From positions 1-6,853 of the forward strand of contig JAGAUC010000091.1 of NCBI GenBank assembly GCA_017621015.1: DNA of 6,853 nucleotides. The letters run 5' to 3'. The notes beneath the pieces are model-generated. The model searched no databases. It was not told the DNA's origin and saw only the letters and a program-made list of their open reading frames with translations. The translations under genes and the position numbers were made by a program. Below are positions 1-5,378 of the stretch, one piece after another; positions within the stretch are counted from its first letter, which is position 1, and every line of letters begins with the position of its first letter. The stretch comes from Clostridia bacterium. GTDB taxonomy: Bacteria > Bacillota > Clostridia > Oscillospirales > CAG-272.

Positions 1-751
1 CAAGCGCAAAGCCGTAGCCCTTGTAGCCGCCGAGTGCGTCGCCGATGCCGCCGAGTGTGGTGAGCGCGGCGGTGCCGCCACGGATCTTTTTCAGCGCCTC
101 GCCGGCGTCGCCCTCCACGGGTCGCCCGTCAAGGTCAATGACGGTGCCGGGGTGAATGTCCTCACCGATGCGCGCGTAATATTCCACCTTGCCGTTTTGC
201 GTGATCGAGGTCGCGCAGTCAAAGATAAAATCAAATTCCTCGTCGGTCGGAATGCCGACGGTGTAGGGGTTGGTTCCAAACATCCCCTCCACGCCGAAGG
301 TGGGCGCGACCGAGGGGCGGGCGTTGGTGCCCGTCATACCGATACAGCCGGCCTTGGTTGCCATGGTGGCGTAGTAGCCGGCGATGCCGTAGTGGCAGGA
401 ATTGCGGACGGCGACCATACCCATGCCGTACTGCTTGGCCTTGGCAATGGCCATTTCCATCGCGCGGTAGCCGATGACCTGACCCATGCCGTGGTGGCCG
501 TCCACAACGGCGGTGGTGGGTGTCTCCTTTACGACCTCAAAATGGGTGATTGGCTGCTGAATGCCAGCGAGAATGCGGTCGATATACACGGGCTTAAAGC
601 GGTTACAGCCGTGCGATTCAATGCCGCGGCGGTCGCTCTCCAGAAGCACGTCGGTGCAGATCTCGGCATCGGCGCGGGGCACGCCTGCCCCTACGAAAGC
701 ATCGGTGATAAAGCTTTGGGCAGTTTCCCAATCTAAATTCATTTTTGGCAT
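1..751 (-). CDS. Ldh2/MDH2-type malate/L-lactate dehydrogenase, N-terminal 250 residues (3' end outside window)
   Basis: Probable NAD(P)-dependent oxidoreductase of the Ldh2/YlbC family (malate, L-lactate, ureidoglycolate or related 2-oxoacid/2-hydroxyacid substrates), cytoplasmic. The reverse strand encodes an uninterrupted protein starting MPKMNLDWETAQSF at 751. Family hallmarks seen are ESDRRGIESHGCNRFK (38-53), the HHGMGQVIGYRAME stretch (86-99), VRNSCHYGIAGYYA (115-128, with the conserved His120), GTNARPSVAPTFG (141-153), GTNPYTVGIP (159-168) and GGYKGYGFAL (241-250), the last usually followed by about 80-100 more residues. The gene is therefore truncated by the window edge, not broken. 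The start is supported by GGGGAGG at 765-759, 7 nt upstream. It is divergent from the serine hydrolase and shares its control region. The exact substrate cannot be told from sequence; membership of the family is near certain. Confidence 0.93.
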   Translation of the reverse strand, partial: MPKMNLDWETAQSFITDAFVGAGVPRADAEICTDVLLESDRRGIESHGCNRFKPVYIDRILAGIQQPITHFEVVKETPTTAVVDGHHGMGQVIGYRAMEMAIAKAKQYGMGMVAVRNSCHYGIAGYYATMATKAGCIGMTGTNARPSVAPTFGVEGMFGTNPYTVGIPTDEEFDFIFDCATSITQNGKVEYYARIGEDIHPGTVIDLDGRPVEGDAGEALKKIRGGTAALTTLGGIGDALGGYKGYGFAL

Positions 752-799
752 AAAGTATCCTCCCCTTGGTCAGAGTTCTTTACGTTTTTCTGTTTTTAT

Positions 800-828
800 A
801 GTATAACACACTTTTTCAAATTTGTATA
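800..828 (-). promoter_or_regulatory. Sigma-A promoter of the Ldh2-type dehydrogenase
   Basis: On the minus strand, a -35 box TATACA (828-823, 4/6 to consensus) and a -10 box TATACT (805-800, 5/6) are separated by 17 bp. Transcription would begin near 793, leaving a leader of about 40 nt with the GGGGAGG ribosome binding site. The weak -35 overlaps the palindrome centred at 827-828, which suggests control by a bound regulator. Confidence 0.6.
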
Positions 829-844
829 GACAAATTTTGAAAAA
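812..844. promoter_or_regulatory. Palindromic operator candidate with GTNTANAC core (GntR/HutC-type, dre-like)
   Basis: Perfect 8-bp arms AAATTTGT (818-825) and ACAAATTT (830-837) flank ATAG. After one bulged T at 838, six more pairs extend the symmetry to 812-844. The core at 824-831 reads GTATAGAC, matching GTNTANAC, the operator core known for HutC-subfamily GntR repressors such as NagR/YvoA (N-acetylglucosamine use) and TreR. It covers the -35 boxes of both divergent promoters, so one dimer could repress both genes. No GntR gene lies in the window, so the cognate regulator is unknown. Confidence 0.6.
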
Positions 845-855
845 TGTGATAAAAT
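827..855 (+). promoter_or_regulatory. Sigma-A promoter of the serine hydrolase gene
   Basis: TAGACA (827-832, 5/6) and TAAAAT (850-855, 5/6) are separated by exactly 17 bp, which places the start of transcription at about 861-863. The -35 overlaps that of the divergent promoter by 2 bp and lies inside the palindrome. The position also rules out the upstream ATG at 858 as translation start, since it would fall before the transcript begins. Confidence 0.7.
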
Positions 856-878
856 AAATGTACGAAAATGGGCGAATC

Positions 879-883
879 GAGGG
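879..883 (+). promoter_or_regulatory. Ribosome binding site that fixes the hydrolase start at 891
   Basis: GAGGG ends 7 nt before the ATG at 891. The in-frame ATG at 858 has no Shine-Dalgarno sequence and sits between the -10 box and the predicted transcription start. Confidence 0.75.
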
Positions 884-890
884 AAATGCG

Positions 891-2042
891 ATGAAGCAGA
901 TCGATGTTTATCAGTTGGGCACGAAATATACGGCACACAACGAGAAACGGGTGCGTGAGGGCTACTGTTTGGGTAGCATTGCCGGTATATGGACAAAGGA
1001 CGGAGAGCGCTGGCGGAGCACCGTCGGCTTTGCCGATCTTGCAGGCACGCGGCGCATCGAGGGCAATACCGTCTTTCGTCTGGCATCCATGACCAAGCCC
1101 ATTACCGCGACGGCATTTATGCAGGTCGCGGAAAGCGGAAGGATCGATCCGGATACGCCGATCGCCGCTTTTTTGCCGGAATACGAGAATATGTCCGTTG
1201 CGTACGGCATTTCGGGTGATCGGGTGCTGAAATCCCATCCCGCAAGCGTGCTGATAACACCGCGCCACCTGCTCAGCCATTCCAGCGGCCTTGGGTGCGG
1301 CACGGTGGGCATCGCGCAGAGCAAGTACATAAAAAAGACGGCGTCGCTGGCTGATTCTGTGCACGCGTATGCCGCGTCGTGTTTGGATTTTGACCCCGAA
1401 TCGAATGTCAAATACAGCCCGATCTGGGCGTTTGACGTGTTGGCACGTCTGGTGGAGATGGTGGCCGACATGCCGTATGAGGATTATCTGAAAAAATACA
1501 TTTTTGATCCGCTTGGCATGGTGGATACCACGTATCTGCCGAGCGATGAACAGGTGGCAAGATGCGTGGACTTTGTGGAGCAGACGCCGCACGGTCTTGT
1601 GTCCAAAAGGATCTCCCCGAGGGCGGGCTTTGTTGGCTTTGCGGACGGAATGGTCTGCGGCGGTGCGGGTCTGTTTTCCACGCTTGACGATTACAGCCGC
1701 TTTGCGCAGATGCTGCTGAACGGAGGAAGCCTTAACGGTGTGCGCATCCTCTCGCCCTTCTCGATGCGAGAGATGACAAGGCGGCAGGAGATCTTTACGG
1801 CGGGAGGCTTTGCGGAGAATCCGTTTGGCCTCGGGATGCGCGTATGCGGCGAGCCCGAGGGGGATGCTCAGCCTCTGCCGAAGGACAGCTACGGCTGGAG
1901 CGGTGCATACGGCACCCACTTCTGGATCGATGTCCAAAACCGCATGGCCTGTATTTATATGATGAATCTTGCCAATGCCGGCGGCTCGGACGAGGAGGCG
2001 GCAAGGGAATTCGAGCGCGATGTGATGAGCTCCCTATGTTGA
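891..2042 (+). CDS. Serine hydrolase, beta-lactamase superfamily (class C-like / family VIII esterase)
   Basis: A 383-residue cytoplasmic serine hydrolase of the PF00144-type fold, more likely an esterase or peptidase-like enzyme than an antibiotic-resistance enzyme because it has no signal peptide. The nucleophile motif is SMTK (Ser66, Lys69) in FRLASMTKPITATAFM. LLSHSSGL (127-134) is the usual loop of this group. The second motif, normally YxN, reads Y175-S176-P177, so Tyr is kept and Asn is replaced by Pro. GGAGLFST (257-264) and GWSGAYGTHFWID (335-347) match the C-terminal part, the latter replacing KTG as in family VIII esterases (W-G-G type). The 858 ATG was rejected in favour of 891 on promoter and ribosome binding site evidence. 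It is divergent from the dehydrogenase. No terminator is seen before the AraC-type gene 69 nt downstream, so read-through is possible. The natural substrate is unknown. Confidence 0.92.
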   Translation: MKQIDVYQLGTKYTAHNEKRVREGYCLGSIAGIWTKDGERWRSTVGFADLAGTRRIEGNTVFRLASMTKPITATAFMQVAESGRIDPDTPIAAFLPEYENMSVAYGISGDRVLKSHPASVLITPRHLLSHSSGLGCGTVGIAQSKYIKKTASLADSVHAYAASCLDFDPESNVKYSPIWAFDVLARLVEMVADMPYEDYLKKYIFDPLGMVDTTYLPSDEQVARCVDFVEQTPHGLVSKRISPRAGFVGFADGMVCGGAGLFSTLDDYSRFAQMLLNGGSLNGVRILSPFSMREMTRRQEIFTAGGFAENPFGLGMRVCGEPEGDAQPLPKDSYGWSGAYGTHFWIDVQNRMACIYMMNLANAGGSDEEAAREFERDVMSSLC

Positions 2043-2048
2043 TTTTTA

Positions 2049-2078
2049 TTGACAGGCGCGCGCTCCGTGTGGTATAAT
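2049..2078 (+). promoter_or_regulatory. Consensus extended -10 promoter of the AraC-family regulator gene
   Basis: TTGACA (2049-2054) and TATAAT (2073-2078) are both perfect sigma-A matches, 18 bp apart, and TGG just before the -10 (2070-2072) gives the extended TGn element. Transcription would start at about 2085, giving a leader of about 27 nt that contains GGGAGGG. It begins only 6 nt after the hydrolase stop codon. Such a strong promoter implies steady regulator supply or repression. Confidence 0.85.
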
Positions 2079-2090
2079 TTTTCATGAAAA
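2079..2090. repeat. 12-bp perfect palindrome at the predicted transcription start of the regulator gene
   Basis: TTTTCATGAAAA reads identically on both strands and sits across the expected +1 of the preceding promoter. It could be an autoregulatory operator, but short AT-rich palindromes also occur by chance. Confidence 0.4.
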
Positions 2091-2111
2091 TCCGGATGGG
2101 AGGGAAAAAGC

Positions 2112-3023
2112 ATGACCGAGGAAGAAAAGCAGATATTGGTGCTCAAGCAGACCGACCTTTTTCGCGACGGCGAGCCGCTTCGCATCCAGATGTCCAATGA
2201 ATTTCCCGATTACATCGGTGTGCTTCACAGGCACAAATTCATTGAGGTGGTGTATATCCTGTCGGGAAGTGCGATGCATTATGTGGAGGGGGAGACAAGG
2301 CGGGTCGGAAAGGGCGATCTTTTCATCATAAATATGGATACACCGCACGCCTTTGTGCCGGTGGACGACCCGAATGACCCATTTTTGTCGTACGATCTTT
2401 TGTTTACGGCCGAGTTTTTTGATCGGTCCCTTACGGGGGAGCACGCCATTGAGGCCTTAAACGATTCCTACGCCTTTTATTCGCTGTTTGGCGGCGGCCA
2501 GCAAAGGCATCCGTATTTTAGCGTTTCGGGAAGCTCGTATACCGTGTTTGGCGAGCTTTTCCACCGCATTTACCTGGAGTACCGCGGGCGGGAAAAGGGC
2601 TATATGGAGATCATCCGCGGGTATATGATCCAGCTGATCATTACCATCTTCCGTCTGAATGAGGCCAAGGGAGAGGCGCGGACGCAAAAGCACAGCACAC
2701 AGCCCATCGAATATGTGCTGGAATACATCCGACGGAATTATAACCGCCGTATTTCGGCAAGCGAGCTTGCCGAAAAGGTATATTTCAACCCCGATTATCT
2801 GGCAAGGATCTTTAAGGAGCACACCGGGCACTCGATCACGGGTATGGTGCAAAAGGTGCGCGTGGAGGCGGTATGCAAGCTTTTGTCCACCACGCGGCAG
2901 ACCATTTTCCAGATCGCACGGGATTGCGGCTTCGAGGATATGAAATTTTTTTATAAGGTGTTCAAGAAGCATATGGGCGTGCTTCCGAGCGAATACCGAA
3001 AGCAGACCTCACATTTGCGGTAA
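2112..3023 (+). CDS. AraC-family transcriptional regulator (cupin sensor plus double HTH)
   Basis: A 303-residue regulator, the standard length for the family. The N-terminal cupin-type sensing domain (about 15-150) carries HRHKFIEVVYILSG (39-52) and GDLFIINMDTPHAF (68-81), with His39, His41, Glu45 and His79 placed like the classic cupin residues. A linker region (about 160-195) follows. The C-terminal DNA-binding domain (about 198-298) has two helix-turn-helix units: ISASELAEKVYFNPDYLARIFKEHTG (214-239) and TIFQIARDCGFEDMKFFYKVFKKHMGVLPSEYR (264-296), the latter close to the AraC signature. GGGAGGG at 2098-2104 lies 7 nt before the ATG. Proteins of this build usually bind a sugar or small metabolite and activate neighbouring catabolic genes, so the operon starting 128 bp downstream is the likely target. 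The ligand is not predictable. Confidence 0.95.
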   Translation: MTEEEKQILVLKQTDLFRDGEPLRIQMSNEFPDYIGVLHRHKFIEVVYILSGSAMHYVEGETRRVGKGDLFIINMDTPHAFVPVDDPNDPFLSYDLLFTAEFFDRSLTGEHAIEALNDSYAFYSLFGGGQQRHPYFSVSGSSYTVFGELFHRIYLEYRGREKGYMEIIRGYMIQLIITIFRLNEAKGEARTQKHSTQPIEYVLEYIRRNYNRRISASELAEKVYFNPDYLARIFKEHTGHSITGMVQKVRVEAVCKLLSTTRQTIFQIARDCGFEDMKFFYKVFKKHMGVLPSEYRKQTSHLR

Positions 3024-3052
3024 AAAAGTCGGAATATACCATAACTTCACGG

Positions 3053-3073
3053 AAAAAACCCTTTTGTTTTTTT
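3053..3073 (+). terminator. Weak AT-rich hairpin plus T-run after the regulator gene
   Basis: AAAAAAC (3053-3059) can pair with GTTTTTT (3066-3072) around a 6-nt loop, followed by one further T. Its position 30 nt after the AraC-type stop suits an intrinsic terminator, but the stem holds only one G-C pair, so it would be inefficient. Confidence 0.3.
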
Positions 3074-3110
3074 AGAATGCGTATTATAATGGATATATAA
3101 TATTATGCGT
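3062..3110 (+). promoter_or_regulatory. Operon promoter region: two overlapping -10 boxes, poor -35, symmetric and direct repeats
   Basis: Two perfect TATAAT boxes lie at 3085-3090 and 3096-3101. The sequences 16-18 bp upstream are poor -35 elements (for example TAGAAT at 3073-3078, 3/6 with 17-bp spacing to the second box). The boxes sit in a 7-7-7 inverted repeat, TATTATA (3082-3088) and TATAATA (3096-3102), and are bracketed by direct repeats ATGCGTATT (3077-3085) and ATGCGTTTT (3105-3113). A good -10 without a -35 fits activator dependence, plausibly on the adjacent AraC-type protein. This last point is inference. Confidence 0.5.
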
Positions 3111-3151
3111 TTTGCGCTTACTGAAAAATACTCAAAAACGGAGGAGATCTT

Positions 3152-4501
3152 ATGTTCAACATTCGCGAATGGAGCAAGCAGGCCAACATCGTAGCCGATA
3201 TTCTGGCCAAGGCTCCCAAAATTGACAAGACGCTCAGAGTGGGCAGAGAGGAATTCCAGCGCCGTCAGAAGCTGGTGTACGAGAGACTGAAGGAGGCCGG
3301 CTTTGACGGCGGTATCGTCTACTCGGACGAGCATTATCACGGTGACGTTCCTTACCTTGGCGGTAACACCAACATTTCGGTCGAGCCGGTTTCGGGTATC
3401 GTCGGTAAGAACGGCTTTGCCATCCTGGCAGGACTTGAGGGCTGCTACGTGGCTGAGCAGCTGTCGCCCAGAAGCGGCTGCCGCGTGGGACGTGTGGAGA
3501 TGCTCAAGCTGGCGGATGAGGAATATCCGGTTGAGGCTGACCGTATGGAGGACGTGATCGAGGACATTTGCGGCGGTAAGCCCAAGCGCCTGGCGCTTCT
3601 TACCCCCCGTGCCGTGCTTCCGCTTTCGGTCTTTGAGTGGTTTGAGGACTACGTGGGTAAAGGAAATCTTCTGGACGGACAGGAGATCTACTATAAGGTC
3701 AAGTATGAAAAGTCGGACATTGAGATGCAGCTGACGCGTCAGGCTGCCAAGATCACCGACGTGATGATCGAGGGTATGCTGGCGGTCATGAAGCCCGGTA
3801 TGCTTCAGACGCAGGTCGCGCAGTGGGGCTATGCCATTGCCAGCGAGCTGGGTGTTGAGGAGCACGGCATCGACGTGATGGTCACCAGCGGCGAGGACAA
3901 CCGCTCCATCGTCGGTAAGGCACTCAATCACGTCATTGAGGAGGGCGAGTACGTCCACCTTGGCGTAGGTCCCGCCATGGACGGCCTTACCGCTTGCCAG
4001 CGCTGCAGCGTGGTCTGCACACAGAAGGGCGGCAAGCTGAATGAGAGCCAGGAATACTGGATGAGCTTTGTTGAGGATGCTTACCGAGTCGGCCTTGATG
4101 CCTTTATTGAGGTGGCCGAGAAGAATCTGCCCGCCAAGCTTCAGGAGCAGGCGCTTGTGGATTATTTCGCACGCCGCCAGGAGGAGGTAAGCCTTCGCGT
4201 AGGCAAGCCCATCAACCTCACACAGCTCAAGCCTTACACGGGCACGCACAACTCGGGCTACACCGAGTGCCAGGAGTTCTACGGCGCCATCACGCTGAAC
4301 TCCGAGGAGCCTCTCGGAAATCAGATCGTTATGATGCTGGACGTGGCCGCACGCGGCTTCGGCAGCACCTGGAACGACGTGATCATCCCCGAGTTTGACT
4401 ACATTCTTGTGGAAAAGACGCTGGGCAAGTTCGGACGCAAGGTGGAGGTCCTTAACGATCTTCCCATCCGCGTTCAGCATCTGGTCGGAAGCGGCTATTA
4501 A
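3152..4501 (+). CDS. M24/creatinase-like hydrolase with degenerate metal site
   Basis: A 449-residue protein with the two-domain plan of Xaa-Pro peptidases and creatinase: an N-terminal creatinase-type domain (about 30-185, with VYERLKEAGFDGGIVYSDEHYHGDVPYLGG at 42-71) and a C-terminal pita-bread domain (about 190-425). The hinge TRQAAKITDVMIEGMLAVMKPGM (195-217) is typical of the family. In the catalytic half, the usual Asp of DxG appears as Gly271 in YVHLGVGP (267-274), the next Asp falls in GLTACQR (278-284), the His is probably His366 in TGTHNSG (363-369), and the first Glu is replaced near LDVAARG (396-402). A dimetal site therefore seems absent, as in creatinase. GGAGGAG (3140-3146) precedes the ATG by 5 nt. 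It is the first gene of an operon with the deacetylase and GH20 genes, 15 nt before the next. It probably cleaves a C-N or amide bond; the substrate is unknown. Confidence 0.85.
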   Translation: MFNIREWSKQANIVADILAKAPKIDKTLRVGREEFQRRQKLVYERLKEAGFDGGIVYSDEHYHGDVPYLGGNTNISVEPVSGIVGKNGFAILAGLEGCYVAEQLSPRSGCRVGRVEMLKLADEEYPVEADRMEDVIEDICGGKPKRLALLTPRAVLPLSVFEWFEDYVGKGNLLDGQEIYYKVKYEKSDIEMQLTRQAAKITDVMIEGMLAVMKPGMLQTQVAQWGYAIASELGVEEHGIDVMVTSGEDNRSIVGKALNHVIEEGEYVHLGVGPAMDGLTACQRCSVVCTQKGGKLNESQEYWMSFVEDAYRVGLDAFIEVAEKNLPAKLQEQALVDYFARRQEEVSLRVGKPINLTQLKPYTGTHNSGYTECQEFYGAITLNSEEPLGNQIVMMLDVAARGFGSTWNDVIIPEFDYILVEKTLGKFGRKVEVLNDLPIRVQHLVGSGY

Positions 4502-4516
4502 TAAAGGAGACAACCT

Positions 4517-5365
4517 ATGAAATATACGTACTTTGATACCAATACCAAGCAGGTTACAACCGATATCGATCTTCTGTTCCCCGGCTTTGGTAAGACCGAA
4601 AAGGAGGTCCTTGCGGTCATGAGCCCTCACGACGATGACGCCGTGATCGGCGCCGGCTATGCCATGCTGGCCGCCAAGGAGGCGGGAGCCGAGGTCTACG
4701 TGGTGATCTTCTGCCGCGGCGACGCCGGCTACAGCACGGTTGAGGAGAAGGCGACCATCGAGGAGGTGCGCGCCAGAGAGACCGACGAGTGCTATGCACG
4801 CATGGGCATCCCGGCCGACCACATTCTCCGTATGAATTTCCCCGACTTCTCGGCCATCGGTCACCTTGGCTGGGAGAAGGCAGACGGCAAGCCCGGCGAC
4901 ATGCCCGTGCTTCTTCGCTTCCTTCGTGAGAAAAAGGTTACCCGCGTAATGATCCCCAACCACTATCACGAGCATACCGACCACAGAGCCACCTACCTGA
5001 TGAGCAGCTTTGACGTTCCGCAGGCAGGCGACGCCGCTCTTGTGGATCACGGCACGCCGCACAAGGTGCTTTCCACGCTTCAGTATTCGGTATGGGCCGA
5101 CTTTGACCCCGAGGATTCGCTGGTTGCGGGACGTACGGGCGGCATTCGCGCCAACCGCATTCTTGCCGTTTCCGCTGATGTAGAGAAGGAGATCGACGTG
5201 GCCATCGAGGCTTACGTTTCGCAGGGCAAGATCATTGAGGGGCTTGTTAACTCGCGTAAGGAAAGACAGACAAAGGACGGCCGCTTTGTTGAGCCGTACA
5301 TTGCCTTTGACTGCCGTCCCAAGATCAACTTGAAGCCCTATGTGGATTGGGTAGAAAATCACTAA
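4517..5365 (+). CDS. PIG-L/LmbE-family zinc deacetylase
   Basis: A 282-residue enzyme of the family that includes GlcNAc-PI deacetylase, MshB and BshB: zinc hydrolases that remove N-acyl groups, commonly from GlcNAc conjugates. The first signature is SPHDDDAVIGAGYAML (36-51), where His38 and Asp41 should bind zinc and Asp40 act as base; the usual HPDD reads HDDD here. FCRGDAGYS (65-73) matches the T-x-G-D-A-type loop. The second zinc signature is HYHEHTDHRAT (149-159), with His153, Asp155 and His156. ARETDECYARMGI (86-98) matches the R-E-x-E-a-lG helix. There is no signal peptide. AAAGGAGA (4503-4510) lies 6 nt before the ATG, and the next gene's ribosome binding site overlaps this stop codon, so translation is probably coupled. 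Grouping with GH20 genes favours an amino-sugar substrate, but amide hydrolysis of another conjugate is possible. Confidence 0.92.
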   Translation: MKYTYFDTNTKQVTTDIDLLFPGFGKTEKEVLAVMSPHDDDAVIGAGYAMLAAKEAGAEVYVVIFCRGDAGYSTVEEKATIEEVRARETDECYARMGIPADHILRMNFPDFSAIGHLGWEKADGKPGDMPVLLRFLREKKVTRVMIPNHYHEHTDHRATYLMSSFDVPQAGDAALVDHGTPHKVLSTLQYSVWADFDPEDSLVAGRTGGIRANRILAVSADVEKEIDVAIEAYVSQGKIIEGLVNSRKERQTKDGRFVEPYIAFDCRPKINLKPYVDWVENH

Positions 5366-5378
5366 GGAGGATACGGAC

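Noticed and set aside
152..736. A 194-codon plus-strand frame at the start of the window
   Set aside because: It mirrors the Ldh2-type gene codon for codon on the other strand; the minus-strand product has all the family motifs and a ribosome binding site.
816..1937. A 373-codon minus-strand frame opposite the serine hydrolase
   Set aside because: It is in-register antisense of a convincing gene, has no family motifs, and would run through the divergent promoter region.
891..2042. Antibiotic-resistance beta-lactamase
   Set aside because: The fold is shared, but there is no export signal, YxN is replaced by YSP and KTG by a WSG-type motif, and the surroundings are catabolic.
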